This document shows positions 29,929 to 38,447 of a stretch of DNA of 47,999 bases, piece after piece. Positions within the stretch are counted from its first letter, which is position 1. Each line of letters starts with the position of its first letter. The notes under the pieces are model-generated. The model searched no databases and was not told where the DNA came from. It saw only the letters and a program-made list of their open reading frames with translations. This stretch comes from a virus: IMG/VR virus record IMGVR_UViG_3300050821_004405, positions 1 through 47,999 of that record; one strand, 5' to 3'. The position numbers and the translations under genes were made by a program.

Positions 29929-30735
29929 TTGCAGACTTAAAAAAACGTACAATATTAATGAGCACAGCGCAAAGCTTCCTGTAATCCAGTCACCTTTAAA
30001 TTGCTTCCAGTTCTTGTATTTCCCCCCGAATATACCGGCTATGACTATATAGGCGATATAAAGCCACCATGCTAAAAGATGGGTATGACAAAAACACGAT
30101 AAGAGCACTAGAAAAAGTCCTCCGGTCACGGCACTAAGAACCATCCATAATGCCCGGCCAAAATTTCCATCATTTGAATATGGAAGACTTAATGTCCCCC
30201 ACATGGGCATAATAAGGATTAGAGTCAACCAATTGTACCATTCGTCATAAAAGCTAAACACGACCGCACTGATACCTATCCCAAGAAGAAAAGGCATCAT
30301 GATTCTTCGGCAGAATAGCCAATGATCTCCTCCCAAGGCATCTAAAAGGCCACCAACGCCCATTACCACCAATATAATGACTAAGTCCATGCCAAATCTT
30401 TCCCATGGAGAAAGGTGTCCTAAATGGTTTGTGGGGATGCCAAAATCTATTTTAAGCTGCTGAGGAGGGGTAGATGGCTGCTCCGCTGGCGCTGGGGCTA
30501 CAATCGAAGCCCCAGGACCAGTGGCGGCCTTATTTTTGATGTCTCCAGAACTTGACCAAGTGAAATTAAAAAGGCTTATGAATGGTTTTGAGTCCGCGGT
30601 ATGGGTGACCTGAGAAGAACCGGAATGAAAGTCATTAGAGGTTGTCTTTTGGTTAGACATGAACCAAGCGATGGCAATCAAAACCACGCTCAACAACAAT
30701 GTCACTTCCCATAGCTGCTGACCTTTTCTATTCAT
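29917..30735 (-). CDS. multi-pass membrane protein at the end of the late unit, 272 aa
   Basis: The start at 30735 has GGGGGAA upstream. One N-terminal segment is followed by a Ser/Thr/Pro-rich linker (APAPAEQPSTPPQ) and then five or six membrane segments. No family is recognised. It overlaps the oppositely directed glycosyltransferase by 12 bases. It could be a holin or exclusion protein, but it is larger than usual holins. Confidence 0.55.
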   Translation of the reverse strand: MNRKGQQLWEVTLLLSVVLIAIAWFMSNQKTTSNDFHSGSSQVTHTADSKPFISLFNFTWSSSGDIKNKAATGPGASIVAPAPAEQPSTPPQQLKIDFGIPTNHLGHLSPWERFGMDLVIILVVMGVGGLLDALGGDHWLFCRRIMMPFLLGIGISAVVFSFYDEWYNWLTLILIMPMWGTLSLPYSNDGNFGRALWMVLSAVTGGLFLVLLSCFCHTHLLAWWLYIAYIVIAGIFGGKYKNWKQFKGDWITGSFALCSLILYVFLSLQLSL

Positions 30736-30745
30736 AAATTCCCCC

Positions 30746-31468
30746 TTAAGAGATCGTCCAGAAATCAGATGCGAATTGGGAGATATACAAATAGGGGATA
30801 TAGCAATATCCAGATATGCCCCATGATGCCCCCCAGCTGTTGCGGACAATAAAGCATTGCTTTTCATCATCATAACCAACAATTAACATACAGTGACCCC
30901 CAATGACCTCTTCACTGCTGGCAGGCATCGGTACCATCCCGGTGCTGGCCACTTCTGGAGACTCGAAAGATTCATAAACGGTCATACCAAAGACAACCGG
31001 ATATCCAGCATGAAGAGCCTGCTTGATATCATTGTTGTTGTCTAAGGAAGAATAATCTTTGATCAAATCCTTTAGGGCATCGGTATAGCATTGCTCAGGA
31101 GGGCATACCGCAAACTGAGAAATGTCATAAGGCCATTCGGTCTCAGCGCATGCACCTTGCTTGGAAATACTTTGGATGCCGTCATGAATTTCTGCACCGC
31201 CATCTTGATCAGGATCTCCTTCGATCCCACGCTCATTATAATAAATGAACAAACGAGATGGCATTACGTCAGGTTGGACAAACTGGATAGCACCTGCAAT
31301 GCCATTGGCTGTGCATGACCCTAAATCACCCTGATCATATACTGCCGGGCAATGGGACCTTAAATCGATAAGAGCTGGAAGTTCGGCCACAAATTCATGG
31401 CAGGAAGAATATTTTTTAACATTGTGTGGCAATGAGGGCTTCCAACCATAACGTTTGATTTTACGCAT
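30746..31468 (-). CDS. papain-like (C1 family) cysteine peptidase
   Basis: The 240-residue protein has all papain residues: the oxyanion Gln46 and nucleophile Cys52 in DQGDLGSCTANG, catalytic His192 in GGHCMLIVGYDD and Asn210 in IVRNSWGASWGISGY. It has no signal peptide or propeptide and a Pro-rich start. It sits between membrane protein genes at the end of the late unit, so it may act in lysis, host takeover or processing of surface proteins. The substrate cannot be told. Confidence 0.88.
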   Translation of the reverse strand: MRKIKRYGWKPSLPHNVKKYSSCHEFVAELPALIDLRSHCPAVYDQGDLGSCTANGIAGAIQFVQPDVMPSRLFIYYNERGIEGDPDQDGGAEIHDGIQSISKQGACAETEWPYDISQFAVCPPEQCYTDALKDLIKDYSSLDNNNDIKQALHAGYPVVFGMTVYESFESPEVASTGMVPMPASSEEVIGGHCMLIVGYDDEKQCFIVRNSWGASWGISGYCYIPYLYISQFASDFWTIS

Positions 31469-31478
31469 TTTAATCTCC

Positions 31479-31586
31479 TTAGCTTAATCCTTTTGATATT
31501 TTCTTTAACCATAAACCAACGACGACCACAATGCCTGTTGTCGTTAGCACCGAGATGACCACCCATGCTGGAATGTGGATAGTCAT
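31479..31586 (-). CDS. small single-pass membrane protein, 35 aa
   Basis: This short frame starts two bases after the stop of the barrel-like gene and ends just before the peptidase. The product is one hydrophobic segment (WVVISVLTTTGIVVVVGLWL) and a basic end. Size and position fit a small lysis-related or regulatory membrane peptide. Confidence 0.45.
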   Translation of the reverse strand: MTIHIPAWVVISVLTTTGIVVVVGLWLKKISKGLS

Positions 31587-31587
31587 A

Positions 31588-32286
31588 TTAGAATGAAAAC
31601 TTTGCTTCTATACCTCCCACAGAAGCGAATTTCATGGGCTGACTACCATCATCTTCAGTCTTTAATTGTGCACCCGCACCACCAAAGATATAGAGATATT
31701 GAGTCAAGTTCATAATGGGAACATCTTGAACAGGCAGATAATTTCCTATATTCCAATCAATATCAGCGACAACCCCGTCGGTATTAAGCATAGTAACGCC
31801 CAAGGCTACATTCCAAGGGGTATAGCTGACAATTGTTGCTCCGGTGGTTGTCACCCACTTGTGTTGATTGAATTGGTAAGCATATCCCTCGCGTACACCT
31901 AAATAATTAATAATGGCGGCCGCATCGGTCAATAATGTATCAGCATTTGTTGATAGCCCATTGACATCTGCCAAGAATTGTTTGGTCTCGGCTCTATGTG
32001 GAATTGGCTGGAAAATATCAGCGTGAGCACTCGGTGCTATAACCCATGGCATCAATAAACCGCCGACAATGATAATGGCTGCCGTTTTTTTATTCGCGGC
32101 AATTACTTGCTTTGTCGCAGTGATGACGGCACCTAAAAACGTGGCGATGGTTTCTAATACCGACACCCACTTGGTCCATCCGATTGCCTGAAATCCTTGA
32201 GAAATGATATGATCAAAAGCTATTAAATGAATAACAATTAACCCCTTATGCTGCGCTGCCCATGCTAACCACGATTGGATATTCAT
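31588..32286 (-). CDS. exported, outer-membrane-barrel-like protein, 232 aa
   Basis: Residues about 1-60 form hydrophobic helices with a basic stretch. Residues about 65-90 look like a signal sequence (IIIVGGLLMPWVIAPSAHAD, AHA-D cleavage). The rest is predicted beta, with alternating strands, and the protein ends in EAKFSF, a C-terminal aromatic typical of outer-membrane barrels. The N-terminal extension before a signal-like segment is unusual. It may modify the host outer membrane, for example to block superinfection, or be a late secreted factor. Confidence 0.5.
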   Translation of the reverse strand: MNIQSWLAWAAQHKGLIVIHLIAFDHIISQGFQAIGWTKWVSVLETIATFLGAVITATKQVIAANKKTAAIIIVGGLLMPWVIAPSAHADIFQPIPHRAETKQFLADVNGLSTNADTLLTDAAAIINYLGVREGYAYQFNQHKWVTTTGATIVSYTPWNVALGVTMLNTDGVVADIDWNIGNYLPVQDVPIMNLTQYLYIFGGAGAQLKTEDDGSQPMKFASVGGIEAKFSF

Positions 32287-32301
32287 CCTCGTCTCTCCTT
32301 T

Positions 32302-32649
32302 TTATTTTGGTTTAAAAATCATTACAATGGCTGTGACAGCACAGATCACAGCGCAACAGATTGACACAAGATTTAATCTATTATGTAATCCGTCCTTTTT
32401 GTTCTTCTTCGAGACCTTCTCTTCTTGTTGCCATTGCTCCAAGCTAGTAACCCTTCCATTTGTTAATTTTGCTTGAGTCACTATTTCGCGCAATGTCTTG
32501 GTAGTGCGTCCTTCTATTTTCTCGCCATTAAGTCCTTCATCTCCAAATTCTCCCCTCAGGAAAGCAAACATCTGGTCAACTTTGCTCTCAAGGGCAACCA
32601 TATAAATATCATTCTTCCGTCGAGGGTTCCCATCCCACTTGTCAGACAT
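32302..32649 (-). CDS. tail-anchored membrane protein, 115 aa
   Basis: The first 85 residues are soluble, charged and partly coiled coil. A single membrane segment lies at the C-terminus (LVSICCAVICAVTAIVMIF). Phage proteins of this layout include holin-like and exclusion proteins. It lies in the exported-protein cluster after the fibre. No family is recognised. Confidence 0.55.
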   Translation of the reverse strand: MSDKWDGNPRRKNDIYMVALESKVDQMFAFLRGEFGDEGLNGEKIEGRTTKTLREIVTQAKLTNGRVTSLEQWQQEEKVSKKNKKDGLHNRLNLVSICCAVICAVTAIVMIFKPK

Positions 32650-32664
32650 GACAATATCCTTATA

Positions 32665-33000
32665 TTAGGAGGCGTTAGCCTGGTTAGATTGTTGATTGGC
32701 AAGACATTCAGCAATGCCATATTGCAAAGGCAAATATAGATCAATGGTTACGTCGTCTTGAGCGATTTGCTGACGTAGTTTATTCTCGGCTGTTTGGGCC
32801 ATCGCAATCGCTGCATTGATCTGCGCACTAGAGTAAGTGCTGGTGTCTACCTGATTTGTACTCGGGTTGATAGAGTTGACATAGGCCGTTGAGCAATCCG
32901 AAGATATATAGCTCGTTGGAATCTGTGCCCATGATTTAATAACATTACTTAATAAAAGAACTCCAATTAATCCGAGAATAAGAATTAATGCTCTATTCAT
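32665..33000 (-). CDS. secreted protein with signal peptide, 111 aa
   Basis: The start at 33000 has AAGGAGAA upstream. A clear signal peptide (ILILGLIGVLLLSNVIKSWA-Q) precedes a mostly helical mature region with one Cys pair. The gene follows the fibre gene by 13 bases. It may be a fibre partner or a periplasmic factor; no family is recognised. Confidence 0.6.
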   Translation of the reverse strand: MNRALILILGLIGVLLLSNVIKSWAQIPTSYISSDCSTAYVNSINPSTNQVDTSTYSSAQINAAIAMAQTAENKLRQQIAQDDVTIDLYLPLQYGIAECLANQQSNQANAS

Positions 33001-33013
33001 AACTTCTCCTTTT

Positions 33014-36000
33014 TTAACATGCAGTACATGTGGTACAGACATTCGCTGCCCCACTACAATAACCCATTTGTCCTGTTGAGGTCCAACAGGCACCCACGGG
33101 ACCGATTGAAGCACAAGTGCCTTTTACTTGAATCTTAGAAGTTGGGACTGAAGTTCCAAGACCTATATTCCCTTGTAATTCAGTGGTTGTTACACTTGAA
33201 TTCCCCAATACAACCGAATTGCTTCCTGCTCCTATGGCATTGTATCCAACTACAGTCTCATTAGTGTCCCCATCGGCTAATGCCTCGGTAGACGCTCCTA
33301 CAAACACGGAGTTTGCGGCAGTAGTGATGTGGGTACTTCCGCCAGTTATGAAAGTCCCGGCATTATAACCTAAAGCAGCGTTAAGATTTGTAGTAGTAAG
33401 ATAGCGCAAAGAGAGTGTACCTGCTGCCGTATTCTGACTTCCAGAAGTGTCTCCATTCAAAGCAGAGTTTCCAATAGCTGCATCGTTGGCTCCAGATGAT
33501 GTCAAAGAAGCTAAGGTGTTTGTCCCTAATGACGAGTTGTCTCCTCCATCCGTACTGGTTGGACCCGACAATATTCCTGCATATATGTCTGAAGAAGCAT
33601 TATTGATCTGTATCGTTCTACTATTATTAAATTCTATAAATCCAGCAGCTGGAATTAATAAATTTGGCTGAGATCCGACCATCTGAATATTTCCGTTAAC
33701 AGTAAGATTATTCGAGGCAGTAAAGGTATCAATGCCAACATTACCTGATTGAATCATCAACGCACCATTGGGTTTCCAAGTGCCTATTCCGACATTCCCA
33801 TTCATTACCGTCAATGCTGCGTTGCTTGTCAGATTAGTACCAATCCCTACATTTCCATAAGTCGATCCATTCTGCTCATACACATCGTTGGTGTTTACTG
33901 TGGTCCACAAACCACTGCTTCCCCCCACCGCTGAACCATTGAAATAGAGAGTTCCGCTGTTGTTGTAAAGGGTATTGGTCGTCGTTGATGGTACATTGCT
34001 GGTAAGAACTTCTCCTAGATCACGGACAGTGCCTTGTACATCAAGGGCTTGGCCCGGCGTCGTTGACCCTATACCTACATTACCTTGGATGATTGCACCG
34101 TTGGAAGGAGCTGCAGTTGTATAATAAGAAGAGCCAATAGATAAATTTCCTTCAGATGAGACTGTTGAGCCAGGCGAACCACTTCCACCAAAAGTCCAAT
34201 TCTTTGTGCTGGCTTGCAAACGTGAACCATCACCATTGTTTGCCCTAATAATTAGATCATCATTGGAACCTGTACCGAAATATGCACCACCTGATTCAAT
34301 AGCAGAAAATATATTGTGACCAGTGCTGTTGGAAACGGCCAATTCTACATTAGCAGCATTGGGAATAACATAGAGACCATCTGAATTTTGAGGACTTGAT
34401 ACTCCCGTCTTAGACCCCACAATTAAAGTGTGAACGCCATCGGGTGCCTGACCAATACCTACGTTTCCAGTTAATGTTGATGTTCCAGCAACAGATAAAG
34501 TTCCGCTTCCTAAAACTCTCACAGTACCTTGTACGTCTAGGGCCTGTCCAGGGGCAGTGGAACCTATTCCAACATTGCCATTCAATATGCGCACAGTGCC
34601 CTGAACATCTAATTTACTTCCGGGCGTCGATGAACCAATGCCAACATTATTGGTTGAGGTTAGCAGGTAAACATTCGATCCAGAATTTCCCCAAGGACTC
34701 GAAAGTGCGGTCGCTGATAATGTTCCCGATGTGAATGATAAACCGCTTCCTATAGTGGCGGACGATAATTGCTTACTCCCGTTCGCGTAAACAATTGTAC
34801 TAGCCGAAAGTCCACTATCAATGATATTGCTTGCCGTCAATGTTCCGTTAAAGGTAGATGCTCCTGTTCCATCGTCTACGGTATTATTGAGTGTTTTAAA
34901 ATCTCCCGTATCAGAATCTAATGTAATTACCGATTGACCACTTACCTGATCAAAAAATGTATATCTATTATCACCAAATCCATTAGGATTAATCCCCATG
35001 CTCCACAGAGCATTTGGAGCAGTGCTAGGAGGAGGATTCTGGCCGTCACTTCTAGAAAACACGATTTCGGCCGAATCTCCAGAGACAGTATTAAATAAAG
35101 CTTCCGCATTTCCGCCAGTCATATTCAAAACAAAATACGTGTCGCTTCCTGCAGGTCCTGTAATATTATTAAGCGTCAACCCATTATTAACGGTCATGTA
35201 ACCAGTTCCGTCGTCAAGAATATTCATGAAAGTTGCAACACGATCCCCATATCCATAGAAGTCTTGATTGTCAACAACAAAAGCTTGATTACCAAAACTA
35301 TCTAAAACTTGAAAAGCAGGAAGAAGGTTTCCGTGTGCAGAGTTAACTGTTAGTTCATTATAAATTGATGCATTACCGCTTCCGTCATCCAATGTGCTAA
35401 GATCTGTTTCCAAAGTTCCTATATTAAACAATGTCTGGGCATTGAAATTAACTGGCTCAGGGCATCCTATAAAAGGAACGTACAACGAAGTTGCTGAAGC
35501 TGTGGTTAAATATGTACTGGTATCAATAGAAAGAGTACCGATGCCGCCGCTAGTTTTCACAAAACCATTTGTAGTAAGATTGCTCAAAGCAGGTGTGTTG
35601 ACGCTGCCACTCACCCTAACAGTACCTTTGACATCTAAAGCTTGTCCCGGCGTCATAGTTCCGATGCCTACGTTATAACTATTGCTTGTGGTATAAACAT
35701 TATTTCCGGCTTGACTCCAACCATTCGAACCACCACCGCTGCCGCTAGAATTAATTGTGTACGGGCTTCCGGACGTTCCGGACCCTGTGATCGTGACGTT
35801 GGTACCTCCTGCCACAAGGCCGCTGATCGTAGACACTGTTCCAGCAGTGAGACTAGATGCGGTACCAGTTAATCCTGTGCCCGGTCCCGAGAAGTTTAAT
35901 GCTCTAACGGTGCCTTGAATATCCAAGGCTTGGCCGGGATTTGCTGAATTTATACCAACATTGGAATTAAATATTTGAGAAGCGGACCAGGTATTACTAT

Positions 36001-36868
36001 GCCCAGTATTTAAAGACGCAACGACAGTTCCCGTGGTAGGACTAATGCTTAAAGAACTATCGCTATTAGATACCGAGGAAACCCCCCCCACAATGCTATT
36101 ACATCCAAATAAACCTGTGCCCATATTATAAGTCAAGGCGTTGGTCGCACCGGAACAGCTTCCCAATGTTGTCAATGTCCATCCTGAACCATTCCCGACA
36201 AGAAGATCATTGCTTGGAGCGGTGATTTGTCCTGATCCGCCATATTGATAACCTATGGCCGTTCCATGCCAAATACCTGTGCCAATAGTGCCTACGGAGG
36301 TCAAAGAAGATGAAACCACATTAGAGGCCAGCGCAGTCCCTGTCAGGGTGCCCGCGGGAGCCACTACAGCATTGCTGCCTGCAGCCGTCAGAAGGCCTTT
36401 ACCATTCACTGTAAAATTTGGAATAGCGGTAGATGAACCAAAAGAACCAACATTGGTATTAACGGTTGCTAATGTTGCGGTCGCGCTTCCGGGACCAGTG
36501 GCGCTGACATCTCCTGTCAAAGCTGTAATCCCCGACACCGGGATAGTATAAAAGCCTTTAGTGCCGCTTCCATTTGTTCCGTAATACAGAGAGTTGCCGG
36601 GAGAGACAGAATCATTGACTAGACTGACATTGTTGCCACTCTTTACCAGAGAATCAATAAAGGTAAGATTTAAAGGAACATTTCCAAAGCAATTATCGAT
36701 CTGCTGTAAAGACACCTGTACATTGGTATCTAAGCTATTTAGGCAATTAATAAAAGAAGAAGGTCCCACTGAAATATTAGCGGCAGGCGTTTGAGTATTG
36801 GCATGGACAATCGACACATTAAAGAACAATGTCGAAATAATTAAAATATATAAAGGTATTTTTCTCAT
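33014..36868 (-). CDS. giant repetitive tail fibre / adhesin with signal peptide
   Basis: The 1284-residue protein starts with MRKIPLYILIISTLFFNVSI...HA, a Sec-type signal sequence that phage fibres normally lack. About ten NVGIG..TPGQALDVQGTVR-type repeats alternate with Gly/Ser/Thr/Asn-rich beta regions. Near the C-terminus lie YadA-head-like left-handed repeats (AAIGNSALNGDT, AALGYNAG, VGYNAIGAGSNSVVLGN) and a Cys-rich tail (TGQMGYCSG...CTTCTAC). It is probably the long receptor-binding fibre, assembled as a trimer. The signal peptide and Cys tail resemble bacterial surface adhesins, suggesting the gene was taken from a host. Confidence 0.8.
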   Translation of the reverse strand: MRKIPLYILIISTLFFNVSIVHANTQTPAANISVGPSSFINCLNSLDTNVQVSLQQIDNCFGNVPLNLTFIDSLVKSGNNVSLVNDSVSPGNSLYYGTNGSGTKGFYTIPVSGITALTGDVSATGPGSATATLATVNTNVGSFGSSTAIPNFTVNGKGLLTAAGSNAVVAPAGTLTGTALASNVVSSSLTSVGTIGTGIWHGTAIGYQYGGSGQITAPSNDLLVGNGSGWTLTTLGSCSGATNALTYNMGTGLFGCNSIVGGVSSVSNSDSSLSISPTTGTVVASLNTGHSNTWSASQIFNSNVGINSANPGQALDIQGTVRALNFSGPGTGLTGTASSLTAGTVSTISGLVAGGTNVTITGSGTSGSPYTINSSGSGGGSNGWSQAGNNVYTTSNSYNVGIGTMTPGQALDVKGTVRVSGSVNTPALSNLTTNGFVKTSGGIGTLSIDTSTYLTTASATSLYVPFIGCPEPVNFNAQTLFNIGTLETDLSTLDDGSGNASIYNELTVNSAHGNLLPAFQVLDSFGNQAFVVDNQDFYGYGDRVATFMNILDDGTGYMTVNNGLTLNNITGPAGSDTYFVLNMTGGNAEALFNTVSGDSAEIVFSRSDGQNPPPSTAPNALWSMGINPNGFGDNRYTFFDQVSGQSVITLDSDTGDFKTLNNTVDDGTGASTFNGTLTASNIIDSGLSASTIVYANGSKQLSSATIGSGLSFTSGTLSATALSSPWGNSGSNVYLLTSTNNVGIGSSTPGSKLDVQGTVRILNGNVGIGSTAPGQALDVQGTVRVLGSGTLSVAGTSTLTGNVGIGQAPDGVHTLIVGSKTGVSSPQNSDGLYVIPNAANVELAVSNSTGHNIFSAIESGGAYFGTGSNDDLIIRANNGDGSRLQASTKNWTFGGSGSPGSTVSSEGNLSIGSSYYTTAAPSNGAIIQGNVGIGSTTPGQALDVQGTVRDLGEVLTSNVPSTTTNTLYNNSGTLYFNGSAVGGSSGLWTTVNTNDVYEQNGSTYGNVGIGTNLTSNAALTVMNGNVGIGTWKPNGALMIQSGNVGIDTFTASNNLTVNGNIQMVGSQPNLLIPAAGFIEFNNSRTIQINNASSDIYAGILSGPTSTDGGDNSSLGTNTLASLTSSGANDAAIGNSALNGDTSGSQNTAAGTLSLRYLTTTNLNAALGYNAGTFITGGSTHITTAANSVFVGASTEALADGDTNETVVGYNAIGAGSNSVVLGNSSVTTTELQGNIGLGTSVPTSKIQVKGTCASIGPVGACWTSTGQMGYCSGAANVCTTCTAC

Positions 36869-37218
36869 TAGGCCACCTGATAGATTCCGTAGACAGTATT
36901 GCCAGCGGCAATTCCTTGACTCAATATAATATTTAAGCCAGTGTCATCCAATGTATAATCTGGGACAGTCCCGGCTGGATCTTGCAATGTGCCAGTGATG
37001 GCCAAAGTAATAATATTCAATGGAGGTTGTGGAAGAGGCCCAAAAGTTGTCTGATTATCAACGGTAGCCGTAAAAGAGAATGGTTGGAATTGAGAAACAG
37101 GATTTTGAGAGCATACCTTTATCACATTCACCCCCTGTAATATTTGGATATTCGTCGGGTAAGTTTTTACCTCGATACTGTCGGGATTCTGAAGAATTTG
37201 TATAGGCTCGCAACTCAT
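36868..37218 (-). CDS. tail fibre-associated protein, 116 aa
   Basis: This beta-rich small protein has the pattern PFSFTATVDNQTTFGPLPQP ... DYTLDDTGLNIILSQGI, similar to small appendage proteins found beside phage fibres. It overlaps its upstream neighbour by 4 bases and touches the fibre start. It is probably an adaptor or capping part of the fibre. Confidence 0.6.
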   Translation of the reverse strand: MSCEPIQILQNPDSIEVKTYPTNIQILQGVNVIKVCSQNPVSQFQPFSFTATVDNQTTFGPLPQPPLNIITLAITGTLQDPAGTVPDYTLDDTGLNIILSQGIAAGNTVYGIYQVA

Positions 37219-37586
37219 TTAATCGTGCTCCCAAATACGGTGGATGGACCAGCCGCAAAAGGATATACTACCCCCGCTGGAGAAGTTAGAAATAAATTCC
37301 AAACCAATTGCTCTCCATCCGACAATGTAGCTGTTATAGTAGCACTGATGGTAACAGTAATAGTCCCCGTTATGCCTCCCAGAACTATTCCACCAACGCC
37401 AGTGGATACTTCAATAATAGGAGTTCCTGTGTCTTGTACGGTAGATCGAAATTGCATATCAGCCGTAAAGTCAGTCAAATCATTGGGCAATCCAGTTGGT
37501 CCGAACCAAGTAAATTGTTGCACAAAAGTGGCACCTTGCACAATAGATAATGGAATATTTTGTGAAGGGTCTGGATTCTGTGGCAT
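37215..37586 (-). CDS. baseplate / fibre-adaptor-like protein, 123 aa
   Basis: The segment LTDFTADMQFRSTVQDTGTP...GIVLGGITGTITVTIS followed by LVWNLFLTSPAGVVYPFAAG matches a common phage beta-sandwich found in BppU-like or fibre-adaptor proteins (diagnostic 'lt...a.mqvR', 'v.DL.l..p.G.v'). It lies between the collar-type fibre and the long fibre. An attachment role is inferred. Confidence 0.6.
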   Translation of the reverse strand: MPQNPDPSQNIPLSIVQGATFVQQFTWFGPTGLPNDLTDFTADMQFRSTVQDTGTPIIEVSTGVGGIVLGGITGTITVTISATITATLSDGEQLVWNLFLTSPAGVVYPFAAGPSTVFGSTIK

Positions 37587-37595
37587 AGTGCATCC

Positions 37596-38438
37596 TTAAT
37601 ATTTGATGATATGATTAACGGTTAAATATGGCTGCAAGTTATTATGAGCTTCCCCACCACCTGTGGGATTTGTAGATGGCCCTGTCGTTGATCCATTTGT
37701 CCAAGCTGGTCCCGCACCAGCCCCTGCACTTCCTCCCATATCACGAATGACGGTGTGACTATGAGAGGGCATTTCATTTGTGGTTAAAGTGTGAGTCTCC
37801 TCACCACCACTCTCGCCAAGAGTTCCGAAATAAGAATCTCCCGATAGATAACCAACGGCAACTCGCCCTCTTAAGTCAGGAATATTAAACGTGGTAGAAC
37901 CATCACCAATTCCATAAAGGGTTCCAACAATACTAAAAAGAGCCGCATAGGTTGTCCTGTTGACTGCTGCACCATTGCACAAAAGGTATCCCGCGGGAGC
38001 TGTAACGCCTGCATATTGTTTTATGACACCAGTGATTTCAGCGCCAGGTAGGCCTGATTGCCATTGAGAAGGACTAATATCTGGTTCATTACCCGCATTG
38101 TTATCCACCAAAGAAACATAGAATTGACCATTGTATTGAGCAACACTATTAGTGTAATAGGTTGTTCCAGCGTCGTATTCAGCCACGCCCATCTGCAGGA
38201 GATAGCAGATTTGGTAAAACGCTAAATAATGCACAGCGTTCATGTCCTGATAAGCAGGCACAAAAACTCCGATAGTGGCAGCAGCCCATCCTAATCCCCA
38301 TGCAGCCAGAGATTGGATTACTGAAGGCGTTTTAGTCGTTGTGGGCGTTCCAGCGGCTAGAGAACCAAATTCTCCAAAATCGCTTGTGACCCCTGTTCCA
38401 CCGAATAATGTTTGAGTTGCGCGTATAATTTTTGCCAT
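37596..38438 (-). CDS. short tail fibre with phage tail-collar domain
   Basis: This 280-residue protein has a helical N-terminal part, then residues about 85-130 with YDAGTTYYTNSVAQYNGQFYVSL (a carbohydrate-binding-module-like segment). The phage tail-collar domain follows: GYLLCNGAAVNRTTYAALFS, FNIPDLRGRVAVG, EETHTLTTNEMPSHSHTV and the ending AHNNLQPYLTVNHIIKY. It probably binds the cell surface and shares its collar type with the C-terminus of the spike at 41165. GGAG precedes the start. Confidence 0.8.
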   Translation of the reverse strand: MAKIIRATQTLFGGTGVTSDFGEFGSLAAGTPTTTKTPSVIQSLAAWGLGWAAATIGVFVPAYQDMNAVHYLAFYQICYLLQMGVAEYDAGTTYYTNSVAQYNGQFYVSLVDNNAGNEPDISPSQWQSGLPGAEITGVIKQYAGVTAPAGYLLCNGAAVNRTTYAALFSIVGTLYGIGDGSTTFNIPDLRGRVAVGYLSGDSYFGTLGESGGEETHTLTTNEMPSHSHTVIRDMGGSAGAGAGPAWTNGSTTGPSTNPTGGGEAHNNLQPYLTVNHIIKY

Positions 38439-38447
38439 GATATCTCC

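Noticed and set aside
33183-36794. Several plus-strand frames opposite the long fibre gene
   Set aside because: They are mirror frames of the repetitive fibre, lack ribosome sites and have Val/Pro/Ala-biased composition.
33014-36868. CRISPR array or recent tandem DNA repeats in the fibre gene
   Set aside because: Repeats are protein-level and diverged at DNA level, with irregular spacing, and lie within one open frame.
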